A program made the position numbers and the translations under genes. A DNA stretch of 64,000 nucleotides from Chitinophagales bacterium (GTDB taxonomy: Bacteria; Bacteroidota; Bacteroidia; Chitinophagales; Saprospiraceae), in assembly GCA_017303475.1 (NCBI GenBank), contig JAFLBO010000005.1, positions 1 through 64,000 on the forward strand, in the 5' to 3' direction. A model generated the notes under the pieces. That model was not told the DNA's origin. It was given only the letters and a program-made list of their open reading frames with translations, and ran no database searches. Shown here piece by piece: positions 23,834-32,001 of this stretch (positions within the stretch are counted from its first letter, which is position 1; every line of letters begins with the position of its first letter).

Positions 23834-24919
23834 TTAGAAGCGCGGGCACAACACCTTGGTTTTGATTTTGGCCGGTTTGTAAATCTTCACGATGTAGTTG
23901 GCGGCAATCTCAAAACCACCACGGTAATTACTCACAGAGTTCAGGTCGCTGACATTGACATCATAAGCCAGACCTACCCGGAGGTTTTTATACCGTGCGC
24001 CCAGCATTGGATACACAGCGTCGCCACCTGTCAAACGATAGCCCAAACCGAAGTTCAGGTCAATATCTTTTTCTTTATTGAATACATAGGAACCCAGAGC
24101 CTGCAAGCTGATTTCATCAGCGCCGCTCATGGTTTGGTACATGAAAGATGGTCCAACACTCAGTTTGTCGTTGATCTTGATGTTGAACAAACCCGTAACC
24201 ACGGAACGACGAGCAATTTCGTCGGAGCTTGTAGAACCGCCTGTGCTGGTGCCGCCACCGCCGCCGCCTGAAGTTACCAGACCATATTTGCCTTTACCAA
24301 TGTGGTACATGGCGTAACCGATGCTCATGTCCATACGTTTGTTCAATTTGGCGCGAAGGGTTACGCCACCATCAATGTCGCTCCAGTCTGCTTTGGATTC
24401 AGTGGTGTTCAGGAAGTCGCCCTGAGCGCCCGGGTTGTAACCGCCGCCTGGTGCAGGATTCAAATAACCTTCCTCAAAGAAAAACTTGGAAGGATCTACA
24501 TTCCGACCTGCCTGGCCGTATTGAGCTCCAATAGTCAGATAAGCCTTGCCTTTTTTGTCCAAAGCGAGGTGGTAAGAAGCGCCAAGCTTGGCTGCAGTGT
24601 GAGTCAAACCACCTGCACCGGCTTTATCGGAGAAAAATACCAGTCCAACACCAACCCAGTCGCGTTTGCGGAAGCCGGTGATGATGGGTGCATCTACCCA
24701 AAGGGAAGGTGTTTTGTACTGGCCTTTGTTGCCAATCACACTGGCCCACTGACCACGGTAGATACCTCCAATACGCACCGTTCCTTCAAACGCGCCAATA
24801 TTGGCGGGGTTGAGTGTCATGGGCGACATGTTGTATTGTGAGAAGTGGATGTCCTGAGCGTTCAGGCTGGTGAGGCACCATAAGGCCGCAAGAAGGAAAA
24901 GTAGTTTTCTAACGTGCAT
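23834..24919 (-). CDS. PorP/SprF family T9SS outer-membrane protein
   Basis: 361 residues from the ATG at 24919 (an in-frame ATG further upstream adds nine unlikely residues). The signal peptide ends TSLNAQ, followed by the family hallmark DIHFSQYNMSPMTLNPANIGAFEG. The rest is a beta-barrel with a Gly/Ser-rich loop near 200-215. PorP/SprF proteins are outer-membrane partners of particular T9SS cargos or of the secretion ring. It is followed by the PorE-like gene after 73 bases, so the two are probably one operon. Which cargo it serves is not visible. Confidence 0.92.
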   Translation of the reverse strand: MHVRKLLFLLAALWCLTSLNAQDIHFSQYNMSPMTLNPANIGAFEGTVRIGGIYRGQWASVIGNKGQYKTPSLWVDAPIITGFRKRDWVGVGLVFFSDKAGAGGLTHTAAKLGASYHLALDKKGKAYLTIGAQYGQAGRNVDPSKFFFEEGYLNPAPGGGYNPGAQGDFLNTTESKADWSDIDGGVTLRAKLNKRMDMSIGYAMYHIGKGKYGLVTSGGGGGGTSTGGSTSSDEIARRSVVTGLFNIKINDKLSVGPSFMYQTMSGADEISLQALGSYVFNKEKDIDLNFGLGYRLTGGDAVYPMLGARYKNLRVGLAYDVNVSDLNSVSNYRGGFEIAANYIVKIYKPAKIKTKVLCPRF

Positions 24920-25121
24920 AATCGTAGATATTGGACTGATTGACATTGGATTTTAGCAGAAAAAACGCATTTGCAGAGACAATTGCTGGTTGATCATATT
25001 GCCTCAACTTGCGTGTTAAGTTGTTTCTCGGCGAAATGTAGAGCAAAATACATATTCCATGCCAAAGCTAGGCAATGCTTTTTCTGAAAAAAGTAGAATT
25101 TAGCATGTATCGGGCATTTCA

Positions 25122-25189
25122 ATGAGTGAATGAGTGAGTGGGTGAATGAGTGAGTGGGTGAGTGAGTGAGTGAGTGAGTGGGTGAATGA
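25122..25189. repeat. Tetranucleotide microsatellite (GTGA/TCAC)n after a stop codon
   Basis: 68 bases of nearly pure 4-bp repeat with GGTG and AATG variants, touching the stop codon of the minus-strand glycosyltransferase gene. The rest of 24920-25121 is the upstream region of the PorP gene, with no further gene seen. A 93-residue ORF crossing the repeat is chance. Confidence 0.95.
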
Positions 25190-26158
25190 TTAGGGTTGGA
25201 GAGATTGGAGGATTTTGGGAATGTCCTGATTCGCCATGCATTTGAAGTGTCCTTTGGGGCATTGGGCATGTCCAATTTTGGAGCAGGGTCTGCAGCTTAG
25301 TCCTGATACCTCACATGACGTATTAAGGCCTAATCCGGTTGGGTAATACGGATACATGCCAAATGCGGGCACAGTGCTGCCCCAGATTGAGGTGATGGGC
25401 TTGCGCAATGCAGCTGCCATATGCATAAGTCCGGTATCGTGGGTGATCACATGCTCTGAACGCTGGGCTACCATGGCGGATTGGTGTAAACTGAGCCTGC
25501 CACAGAGATTGTACACGTGAACTCCGGCAGCTGCTGCAATGCGTGTTCCTTCCGCTTCTTCCTGTTTACCTCCCAGCAGTACTACAGGCTGACGAATTTG
25601 TTGACAAATGCGGATAATGCCGCTTTCAGGCATACGTTTGGTAGCGTGGGTAGCTCCAATGGCAAACGCAACAAAGGGTTGTGCTGGCAGTGCATCCGTC
25701 GGCAGAGAAGTGCCTTGTGGAATAAAATAATCGAGTCCTTCACCATCATTTTGCACGCCTAAATGTGCCACCGTGGCCAGGTAACGATCAACAATATGTT
25801 GCTCAGGCATCAGGTTCCAGCCCAGATTCACCAGCAGCCACTTTTCCAGGTTTAACTTGTTGAATGCCCGTGACGGGCGTCGCAACGCCCATTTTAACCG
25901 CATACTGCGCAAATTGTGGTGCAGGTCTATCACCCAATCAAAGCGCTCCGATACCAGTTCTGCCAAAAGTGCCTGGGAAAGGTCCTTATCGAATGTATGC
26001 ACCCTATCGCAGTAGGGATTTGCCTCTAGGATGGAGGCAAAGGATTTTTTGGTCAGAAAATGTATTTCTGCCCCAAGTTGCATTTTCAGACATCGGACTA
26101 CGGGTGTAGTCAGCACGATATCGCCAATAGAAGAAAATCGAAGAATCAGGATTTTCAA
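25190..26158 (-). CDS. Glycosyltransferase family 9 (LPS heptosyltransferase-like)
   Basis: 322 residues. The start MKILILRFSSIGDIVLTTPVVRCLK is the family-9 signature (RFSSIGDIVL). Further landmarks are WVIDLHHNLRS near residue 100, the donor-binding region around VVLLGGKQEE, and HVITHDTGLMHMAAALRKPITSIWG near 230-260. These enzymes add heptose or related sugars to the lipopolysaccharide core at the inner membrane. The acceptor is unknown. The stop codon is directly followed by the microsatellite. Confidence 0.92.
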   Translation of the reverse strand: MKILILRFSSIGDIVLTTPVVRCLKMQLGAEIHFLTKKSFASILEANPYCDRVHTFDKDLSQALLAELVSERFDWVIDLHHNLRSMRLKWALRRPSRAFNKLNLEKWLLVNLGWNLMPEQHIVDRYLATVAHLGVQNDGEGLDYFIPQGTSLPTDALPAQPFVAFAIGATHATKRMPESGIIRICQQIRQPVVLLGGKQEEAEGTRIAAAAGVHVYNLCGRLSLHQSAMVAQRSEHVITHDTGLMHMAAALRKPITSIWGSTVPAFGMYPYYPTGLGLNTSCEVSGLSCRPCSKIGHAQCPKGHFKCMANQDIPKILQSLQP

Positions 26159-26184
26159 AGTAGAAAACGGGTTTTTGATGAATC

Positions 26185-26222
26185 AAAAAAAGCCGGCTGC
26201 AGAAATTGCGGCCGGCTTTTTT
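26185..26222. terminator. Intrinsic terminator, usable from both sides
   Basis: AAAAAAAGCCGGC (26185-26197) pairs with GCCGGCTTTTTT (26211-26222). On the minus strand it follows the small membrane-protein gene at 26271-26435 and stands between it and the glycosyltransferase gene. Confidence 0.88.
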
Positions 26223-26270
26223 ACATCAAATGATAATTCTGCGTCGTTTATGCGTCCGGAAAGGCAATGC

Positions 26271-26435
26271 TTACAGGCGACCAAGCGCACCGGCCAGAGC
26301 GGTAAACTGGAAAGGCCAGGCTACCCAGATCCATTCAGGAAGCCAAATCAGCAAAGCGATCATACCGATGGTGCTAACGATGAACATCATCCAGTCGCGA
26401 CCGGGTTTATCTACGTATTCTTCGTTCTTTTTCAT
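26271..26435 (-). CDS. Small membrane protein of unknown function
   Basis: 54 residues from the ATG at 26435 (MKKNEEYVDKPGRDW); an in-frame ATG 20 codons upstream gives an unlikely N-terminus. A charged cytoplasmic start is followed by two close hydrophobic helices (MMFIVSTIGMIALLIWL and WIWVAWPFQFTALAGAL). No family recognised. It is a single-gene unit with the terminator directly downstream. Confidence 0.65.
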   Translation of the reverse strand: MKKNEEYVDKPGRDWMMFIVSTIGMIALLIWLPEWIWVAWPFQFTALAGALGRL

Positions 26436-26573
26436 GTTGTGCGATTCTTGATTTGATGGGCAAAAGTAAAAACGTTTTGGAAAACCTTCACGCAATTCCT
26501 ACAATTTGGATCGCGTTCAAATTTGATACCATCTCTTCCGGGCATTTCCGGGCAATTTCTTTCCTTTGCACCC

Positions 26574-27089
26574 ATGATTCAAGTATTTGTTACCGGCGGT
26601 ACTTTTGACAAAGAGTACAATTACCTCACCGGAGAATTGTTTTTTAAAGACACACACCTGCCGGAAATGTTTCAATTGGGCCGCTGTGGCGTTGATATCG
26701 ACATCCGGACCCTCATGATGGTAGATTCTCTGGAAATGCGTGATGAAGACCGGGCGCTGATTATTCATAATTGCTCCCGTACTCCCGCTAACCGTATCCT
26801 CATCACACACGGAACAGACCGGATGGTGGAAACTGCCCGTCACCTGGCCGAGGCTGATATCAAAGGCAAAACCATCGTACTCACCGGAGCTATGATCCCT
26901 TATGCTTTTGGCACTTCCTCAGATGGGTTTTTTAACCTGGGAAGTTCATTGGCTTTCGCTCAGGTATTGCCACCGGGCGTGTACGTAGTGATGAACGGAC
27001 GGTTTTTTAATTGGGACCGCGTGAAGAAAAACCGGCAAACAGGCATGTTCGAAGAGCTTCCTGATGACGCAACCCAGGTGACTATTTGA
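26574..27089 (+). CDS. Short asparaginase-family protein (N-terminal domain only)
   Basis: 171 residues from the ATG at 26574; an earlier in-frame ATG (26523) would add an unconserved tail. It begins with the type I/II asparaginase motif VTGGTFDK (catalytic Thr near residue 8) and has the second motif THGTDRM with Thr and Asp, plus VLTGAMIP. Full asparaginases are about 330 residues; the C-terminal domain that completes the dimer active site is missing, yet the end looks natural. Short members of this kind are known in several phyla; whether they hydrolyse asparagine is unproven. Confidence 0.82.
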   Translation: MIQVFVTGGTFDKEYNYLTGELFFKDTHLPEMFQLGRCGVDIDIRTLMMVDSLEMRDEDRALIIHNCSRTPANRILITHGTDRMVETARHLAEADIKGKTIVLTGAMIPYAFGTSSDGFFNLGSSLAFAQVLPPGVYVVMNGRFFNWDRVKKNRQTGMFEELPDDATQVTI

Positions 27090-27112
27090 AGCCATTCATG
27101 GGCGAACCACCC

Positions 27113-27397
27113 TTACCGCTGCAAAAATTCCAGGGTTCCCCCGAATAAGACCATGTAAAGGGCTGCGCTGAGTATGGGGGCAACCACACTCAGCCACATT
27201 ACGTGAAAATATTTGCGTGGCACTTTGGAGCGCTCCATCAACTCCGAAATTAGCGCGATGACCAATACCGCCAATACAATAGACGTCACAATCAGCGTTA
27301 ATAGAGTAGCCAGGTAATCGTTTGCCAGCCATAGGCCCAGCCAAAGGACCAGTTCCAATAAAAATATTTCCAGTAAAGAGAGCCGAAACTTATTCAT
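27113..27397 (-). CDS. Small three-helix membrane protein
   Basis: 94 residues from the ATG at 27397. Hydrophobic segments lie at about 8-25, 29-53 and 70-87, with a basic stretch ERSKVPRKYFH between the last two. No family recognised. Its start codon is only 12 bases from that of the divergent gene at 27410, so its promoter must lie within that gene. It converges on the asparaginase-family gene with 23 bases between. Confidence 0.65.
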   Translation of the reverse strand: MNKFRLSLLEIFLLELVLWLGLWLANDYLATLLTLIVTSIVLAVLVIALISELMERSKVPRKYFHVMWLSVVAPILSAALYMVLFGGTLEFLQR

Positions 27398-27409
27398 CCT
27401 GAAGGTTTT

Positions 27410-27946
27410 ATGATGAAAAACAACCGTTTTTTGCTTTTGATCCTGCTTCTTGCAGGCAGTGCCATCTCCCATGCTCAGAAGGAAGAGCCGGAAGGAGGCC
27501 CGCCAAGTTCAGAATCTGAATTTGACAAGCAGTATAAAGAGAACATCCGCAAAGAAGTTCTGAACGGCGTGTACATTCCAAAGAATTTGGAAGATGCCAT
27601 GCTGGAATTAGACAAACGCATTAGCGAGGAGGCCAGAGCCAAATTTAAAATCATTCCGGAAGACAGCGTTTGTACGGTGATGCACCTTCGTTTGGGCCAA
27701 TGGATGATCCACAACTGGGGCTTCTACGGCGGGTCAAGGTTATCACATTACCTGCGCAGCGCCGGGGTGACTTTCCCGGATGACATGGCTGATTTTTTAA
27801 TTCTGGCTTACCATCGTCGGCAAAACGGTCGACCCATTGAAATCAAGCAACTGGCCACCGAATTTAAGGAAAAGCGCAAAAAAGAATACCAGGACAAGAT
27901 GAAAAGGGGGAAAGTGATTCACGAAGAAGTCCGAAAAAGAAACTAG
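27410..27946 (+). CDS. Secreted DUF6794-type protein
   Basis: 178 residues with a clear signal peptide (MMKNNRFLLLILLLAGSAISHAQ). The mature part carries the pattern YIPKNLEDAMLELD ... QWMIHNWGFYGGSRLSHYL ... DMADFLILAYHRRQNGRPI, which I recall as DUF6794, a domain of unknown function. The C-terminus is a basic helix (KEKRKKEYQDKMKRGK). The signal peptide fixes the start. A hairpin follows the stop codon. Confidence 0.75.
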   Translation: MMKNNRFLLLILLLAGSAISHAQKEEPEGGPPSSESEFDKQYKENIRKEVLNGVYIPKNLEDAMLELDKRISEEARAKFKIIPEDSVCTVMHLRLGQWMIHNWGFYGGSRLSHYLRSAGVTFPDDMADFLILAYHRRQNGRPIEIKQLATEFKEKRKKEYQDKMKRGKVIHEEVRKRN

Positions 27947-27970
27947 AGCAGCCTGGAATTAACCTAAAAA

Positions 27971-28005
27971 AGATGAGCCACCTCGTGATTGCGGGGTGGC
28001 TCATG
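27971..28005 (+). terminator. Hairpin after the DUF6794 gene
   Basis: ATGAGCCACC (27973-27982) pairs with GGTGGCTCAT (27995-28004). The tail is only CTTTA, so termination may be weak. Confidence 0.6.
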
Positions 28006-28031
28006 CTTTAAATACTGAGTGTGTGGTTTGT

Positions 28032-28235
28032 TCACAGCGGTATGGTTCCGCCCATACTATTTCTGAGACCGGATATATCGGTCAATGATTTCTTGGTGTC
28101 TTTGCCTCCTTCTACTTTGCTTAGATCTGATTTGTTCAGAACGTTCAGTTCAGATTCCAGGTCTTCAAGGGAGATAGGTTTCTTTTCTGGCACGTTTTGA
28201 GAACGGTCTTCCTTCTTTTTAAAAGCTGAAAACAT
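28032..28235 (-). CDS. Double-glycine leader peptide, possible RiPP or exported peptide precursor
   Basis: 67 residues. The middle reads LNVLNKSDLSKVEGGKD, very close to the Bacteroidota natural-product leader pattern (Leu/Asn-rich helix, LS-K-x-E, then Gly-Gly at residues 43-44). A 23-residue core with Ser, Thr and a second GG follows (ending SMGGTIPL). Peptides of this type are cleaved after the GG by peptidase-containing exporters, and many are modified. There is no Cys in the core, so thioether formation is excluded. No modifying enzyme or exporter gene lies nearby. It has a good promoter of its own. Function unknown. Confidence 0.75.
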   Translation of the reverse strand: MFSAFKKKEDRSQNVPEKKPISLEDLESELNVLNKSDLSKVEGGKDTKKSLTDISGLRNSMGGTIPL

Positions 28236-28278
28236 GGTTAACAGAAGCTTGTAGGACTAAATAAGGTGAAAATCAGGT

Positions 28279-28308
28279 CAAAGGTAAATATTTTTTTTAA
28301 ACAAGCAA
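28279..28308 (-). promoter_or_regulatory. Near-perfect Bacteroidota promoter for the GG-leader peptide
   Basis: On the minus strand TTG (28308-28306), exactly 19 bases, then TACCTTTG (28286-28279), matching TTG-N19-TAnnTTTG fully. The start codon is 43 bases further. The rest of the spacer to 28558 has an A/T-rich part and no other signal I can support. Confidence 0.78.
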
Positions 28309-28558
28309 GTAACTGGGGCAAAATTTAAGAAAACGGTCGGGTTGACGCCATTTCAGGAGGTGATTTTAAAAGAACAGGCTTGTTTCTAATCAATAAAAAG
28401 CTCCCACTCCTTTGCTGCATTTACGCTTCGAGACAGCCTGAAAAATACACCTGCATCCGTCGCCAGCAGGCCAAAAGAAATTTTTGTTGAAGTTTTTTTG
28501 TAAAACATTTAACAAGATCATCTGTTTGAAGACCTTTGTGGTAAACAGGCAAGTATCC

Positions 28559-29446
28559 ATGGCGATTTACTCCATCAGAGATTTGGAGAAACTAACGGGA
28601 ATTAAGGCCCATACCATCCGTATTTGGGAACAAAGGTATGGACTCATTACGCCTGCCCGTACTGATACCAACATCCGTTACTATACTGACGAGAACCTTC
28701 GGCACTTATTCAATATTGCCTTACTGAACCGCAACGGGATCAAGATCAGTAAACTCGCCAAGATGACAGCGAATGAAATTGCTGCAAAAGGCGCTGCGCT
28801 TGCGCAGAATAATCCCAATCCAAACTCTCAGATCGACGCACTTACGCTCAGTATGATCGATTTGAATGAAGAAGGGTTTGAGCAGGTGTTCGCAGAATAT
28901 GTCAGCCTGCATGGCTTCGAACGTTGCATGCTGGAGTTGATTTATCCGTTTTTGGATAAACTCAGACTTCTTTGGCTTACCAACAGCATCAGCCCGTCTC
29001 ATGAAAAGTTTGTTGGACAAATCATCCGCCGAAAACTGATGTGCGCTATTGATCGGAGTTTGCCCAGGCATGACACCCCGGTTTTCCTGCTGTTTTCTCC
29101 GGAAGGCGAATCGCAGGAGCTAACCCTGCTGTTTATTCAATACCTGCTTCGTTCCAAAGGGATGCGGGTTACTTACCTGGGAGCAAACGTAACCATCAGT
29201 GATATTAAAGATTCCTGCCAGACGTTGCGCCCTTCCTATGTGTTTACCATTTTGCAGGAACCATTGCCCCGACAACCTCTTCAGGGATATGTAGACCAGC
29301 TTTCAGCAGCTGTGGGAGATAGCGAAGTCCTGCTCAGTGGTCAACAGTTCTTTGTTGGTCCGGTACAATATCCAACCAATGCGCATGTACTGAATGGCCT
29401 GCCCGGTACGCTTCAGTTTTTGGATAGCATAAAAGTAAGGCGCTAA
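28559..29446 (+). CDS. MerR-family regulator with a decayed cobalamin-binding-like domain
   Basis: 295 residues from the ATG at 28559 (an in-frame TTG upstream adds 25 poor residues). The MerR winged helix covers 1-70 (YSIRDLEKLTGIKAHTIRIWEQRYGLI). A helical bundle (about 95-165) and a Rossmann-type domain (about 174-290) match the layout of CarH/LitR light-sensing repressors. In CarH the bundle has W-x8-EH and the Rossmann part has GExHxxG; here the same places read W139...E149-K150 and GESQELT, so both histidines are replaced. It probably does not bind B12 and may sense something else or nothing. Confidence 0.85.
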   Translation: MAIYSIRDLEKLTGIKAHTIRIWEQRYGLITPARTDTNIRYYTDENLRHLFNIALLNRNGIKISKLAKMTANEIAAKGAALAQNNPNPNSQIDALTLSMIDLNEEGFEQVFAEYVSLHGFERCMLELIYPFLDKLRLLWLTNSISPSHEKFVGQIIRRKLMCAIDRSLPRHDTPVFLLFSPEGESQELTLLFIQYLLRSKGMRVTYLGANVTISDIKDSCQTLRPSYVFTILQEPLPRQPLQGYVDQLSAAVGDSEVLLSGQQFFVGPVQYPTNAHVLNGLPGTLQFLDSIKVRR

Positions 29447-29451
29447 TAGCC

Positions 29452-29459
29452 TACTTTTG
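29452..29459 (+). promoter_or_regulatory. Promoter -7 element for the rRNA methyltransferase gene
   Basis: TACTTTTG matches TAnnTTTG, 17 bases before the start codon at 29477. No TTG is found at the ideal -33 distance. Confidence 0.45.
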
Positions 29460-29476
29460 CGCCTGCTTTCCCAATT

Positions 29477-30595
29477 ATGCAATCAATCATTGTCAAAACG
29501 CTTGCAGGTCTGGAGCCTGTACTGGCGGAAGAGTTGCGCCTCCTGGGCGCTAAAGGAATCCGGCCGCTCAAACGCGCCGTTGGGTGTGAAGGAGATATGG
29601 AGCTGGTGTACCGCGCCAACTATGAACTTCGCACCGCGCTTAGGGTGCTCCTGCCCATCAGATCATTTTCTGCCTACAACGAACGGAGTTACTACGATGC
29701 CCTGCGCGACATCAACTGGACCAAGTTTATGGGTGTCAATGATTCATTGGCCGTGGATGCTGTAACACAAGGCGAGGTGTTCAGGCACTCCCATTACCTC
29801 GGTTTATTAACTAAGGATGCGATAGTTGACCAGTTTCGGGATCGCTACAACCGCCGCCCGAACGTCAATACAATTGCACCCAACCTGCGCGTGAATGTGC
29901 ACGTACAAGGCACGCATGTGGATATTTCGCTGGATTCCAGCGGTGATTCCCTGCACAAACGAAACTACCGCAGGGATACAGTGGAGGCGCCCCTCAACGA
30001 GGTGCTGGCTGCCGGCATGATCCTGCTTTCAGGCTGGAATGGTAAGGGGCCTTTCGTTGACCCGATGTGCGGTTCCGGAACCCTGCCTATTGAAGCTACC
30101 CTGATTGCCACCCAAACTCCGGTACAATTCAAACGTGAGTCTTTCGGATTTTTTAAATGGCCTGATTTTGATGCCAAGCGCTGGAATGCGCTCAAATCTG
30201 CTGCTGATGCACGTATTCAACCCTTTGAGTTTCCTATTCTGGCCTCAGATAAAGAATCCCGGGCCAGAAATGCCACGTCTCTGAATCTGATGTCGGCTGG
30301 TTTGGAAAAATGGGTCAGGGTGGAAAAAATGCCTTTCGATAAACTGGAAGCGCCTGAAGTGCCCGGTACCCTGATCATGAACCCGCCATACGACGAAAGG
30401 TTGAAAGTGGAAGATACCCTTGCTTTTTACAAGAGTATCGGGGATGTGCTTAAAAAACGCTGGACCGGTTGGAATGCCTGGGTCATTTCTTCCAACCGCG
30501 ATGCACTGAAACATGTAGGCTTGCGTACTTCCAAACGGCTTAGTTTGTTTAACGGCGCCCTGGAATGCGGTTATCACCAATTTGAAATGTTCTGA
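29477..30595 (+). CDS. THUMP-domain class I RNA methyltransferase (RlmL-like N2-guanine type)
   Basis: 372 residues. A ferredoxin-like/THUMP region covers about 1-160 (LAGLEPVLAEELRLLGA; VNVHVQGTHVDISLDSSGDSLHKRNYR), then the methyltransferase part with SAM motif DPMCGSGTLPIEA near 192 and the catalytic NPPYDER near 300. This is the layout of the RlmL N-terminal half, which methylates a guanine N2 of 23S rRNA. The second methyltransferase domain of E. coli RlmL is absent, as is usual in Bacteroidota. The next gene starts two bases after its stop. Confidence 0.9.
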   Translation: MQSIIVKTLAGLEPVLAEELRLLGAKGIRPLKRAVGCEGDMELVYRANYELRTALRVLLPIRSFSAYNERSYYDALRDINWTKFMGVNDSLAVDAVTQGEVFRHSHYLGLLTKDAIVDQFRDRYNRRPNVNTIAPNLRVNVHVQGTHVDISLDSSGDSLHKRNYRRDTVEAPLNEVLAAGMILLSGWNGKGPFVDPMCGSGTLPIEATLIATQTPVQFKRESFGFFKWPDFDAKRWNALKSAADARIQPFEFPILASDKESRARNATSLNLMSAGLEKWVRVEKMPFDKLEAPEVPGTLIMNPPYDERLKVEDTLAFYKSIGDVLKKRWTGWNAWVISSNRDALKHVGLRTSKRLSLFNGALECGYHQFEMF

Positions 30596-30597
30596 TC

Positions 30598-32001
30598 ATG
30601 GACAGAAAACGTTATGCGCCTGGATTGCTACTGATTTCATCAGTCATCTTGCTTGGGCTGGGAGCCCGGTATTATCTGGCGCGCATGACTAATCTGGATA
30701 TGGCATTTCAAACATTCCTGATCCTTAAAAGTGGTAGTCTGGAAATTCAAAGCGGCCGTTTTGGCGCTATTGTTACCCAGATTTGGGCCTGGACAGCACA
30801 GGAATTGGGTTTGTCCTTGAAATGGGTGTTGCGCAGTTATTCCATGGGACATGTTTTCTGGCCGGTTTTGCTGGCCGGATTGGCCTGGAAATGGGGGCAA
30901 TGGCGCTGGGCTTTTGTTATCCTGCTGACTGCTACCTTGCTCACCACCCACACTTTTTTCTGGTTGTCAGAAATGCCACAGGGCCTGGTGTTTATTTGCG
31001 CTGTTTATGCCTGGATGCACACCAAGGGTTCTGTACGTCAGTTGGTTTGGTGGGAATGGGGAGGATGGATGCTGGCCTTGTGGACCGCTTTTTATTTCCA
31101 TCCAATGGTGTTGTATGCCAACCTGTTTATCGGGCTGTTTTTTATTTTGGAGCCTGGTAAAAATACGGATTGGCGCATCATGCACCTGATACCCATGGGT
31201 GTTTTTGTATTGCTGGCTATTTTGAAATATAAAGTGATGAAGCTGGACTGGTACGATGCTGCAGCTTTGAAACGCCAGGATGCATTTGCCCAATTATGGC
31301 CCAATTGGTTCGATATTGAAAGCAATCACCGATTTTGGGAGTGGTGCAGCAGGGATTATTGGTTGTTAATACTGGTCTTGCTGGCCGGAATAGCCTGGCA
31401 AATCTGGCATCGGAAATGGGCCAGGGCCTGGCTGGTGGCAGGCTGGTCATTTGGATTTATCCTGCTGGTAAACGTGCCTTTCCACTCAGATATGGGCAAA
31501 CAGTTTTACATGGAAAATCTTTACCTGCCCCTGGCTGTTTTTGCCTCAGTGCCATTGATGTTTGAAGTGTTGCAAAAACCTGTGAATCATCTCTCCGGCT
31601 TTGGTTTGGGCATTCTATCACTCATTTTCGCACTCAGCTTTGCTCGTATTATAAAAGCCGGAGAAGACTGGCAACTTCGCATGTTGTGGGAGAAACAAGT
31701 GCTGCATCAAACAGCCAATCTGCCATCCAGAAAAATACTCATGACAGAAGGCCAGGCGCCTATGGATCTGCTGAAGATGTCGTGGGGCAGCCCATACGAG
31801 TGGTTATTACTTTCATCTCTGGAACATCCTGACAGTGCGCGCTGCCTGATTATCACACCTGAACCGGCCAAATACGATACCCTGATGACCAGGCCGGATT
31901 TATTTCTGGGAACCTTCCGCAATTATTCCCTTGATTCTCTCCCTGTCCGCTATTTCAACGTCAAAGACAGAACCAAGGGCTACACACGGATTCCTAATTG
32001 A
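30598..32001 (+). CDS. Multispanning membrane protein of unknown function
   Basis: 467 residues with about ten hydrophobic helices up to residue 360 and a soluble C-terminal tail of about 100 residues. It starts two bases after the methyltransferase gene, so it is in the same transcript. The overall look (long loop after helix 1, many Trp) recalls GT-C-like membrane proteins, but no signature is secure. Its last 8 bases overlap the converging sppA gene. Confidence 0.75.
   Translation: MDRKRYAPGLLLISSVILLGLGARYYLARMTNLDMAFQTFLILKSGSLEIQSGRFGAIVTQIWAWTAQELGLSLKWVLRSYSMGHVFWPVLLAGLAWKWGQWRWAFVILLTATLLTTHTFFWLSEMPQGLVFICAVYAWMHTKGSVRQLVWWEWGGWMLALWTAFYFHPMVLYANLFIGLFFILEPGKNTDWRIMHLIPMGVFVLLAILKYKVMKLDWYDAAALKRQDAFAQLWPNWFDIESNHRFWEWCSRDYWLLILVLLAGIAWQIWHRKWARAWLVAGWSFGFILLVNVPFHSDMGKQFYMENLYLPLAVFASVPLMFEVLQKPVNHLSGFGLGILSLIFALSFARIIKAGEDWQLRMLWEKQVLHQTANLPSRKILMTEGQAPMDLLKMSWGSPYEWLLLSSLEHPDSARCLIITPEPAKYDTLMTRPDLFLGTFRNYSLDSLPVRYFNVKDRTKGYTRIPN

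Noticed and set aside
24994..25275. A 93-residue minus-strand ORF across the microsatellite
   Set aside because: Its product is mostly repeated HSPTHSLTHS sequence from the 4-bp repeat and it overlaps the end of the glycosyltransferase gene in another frame.
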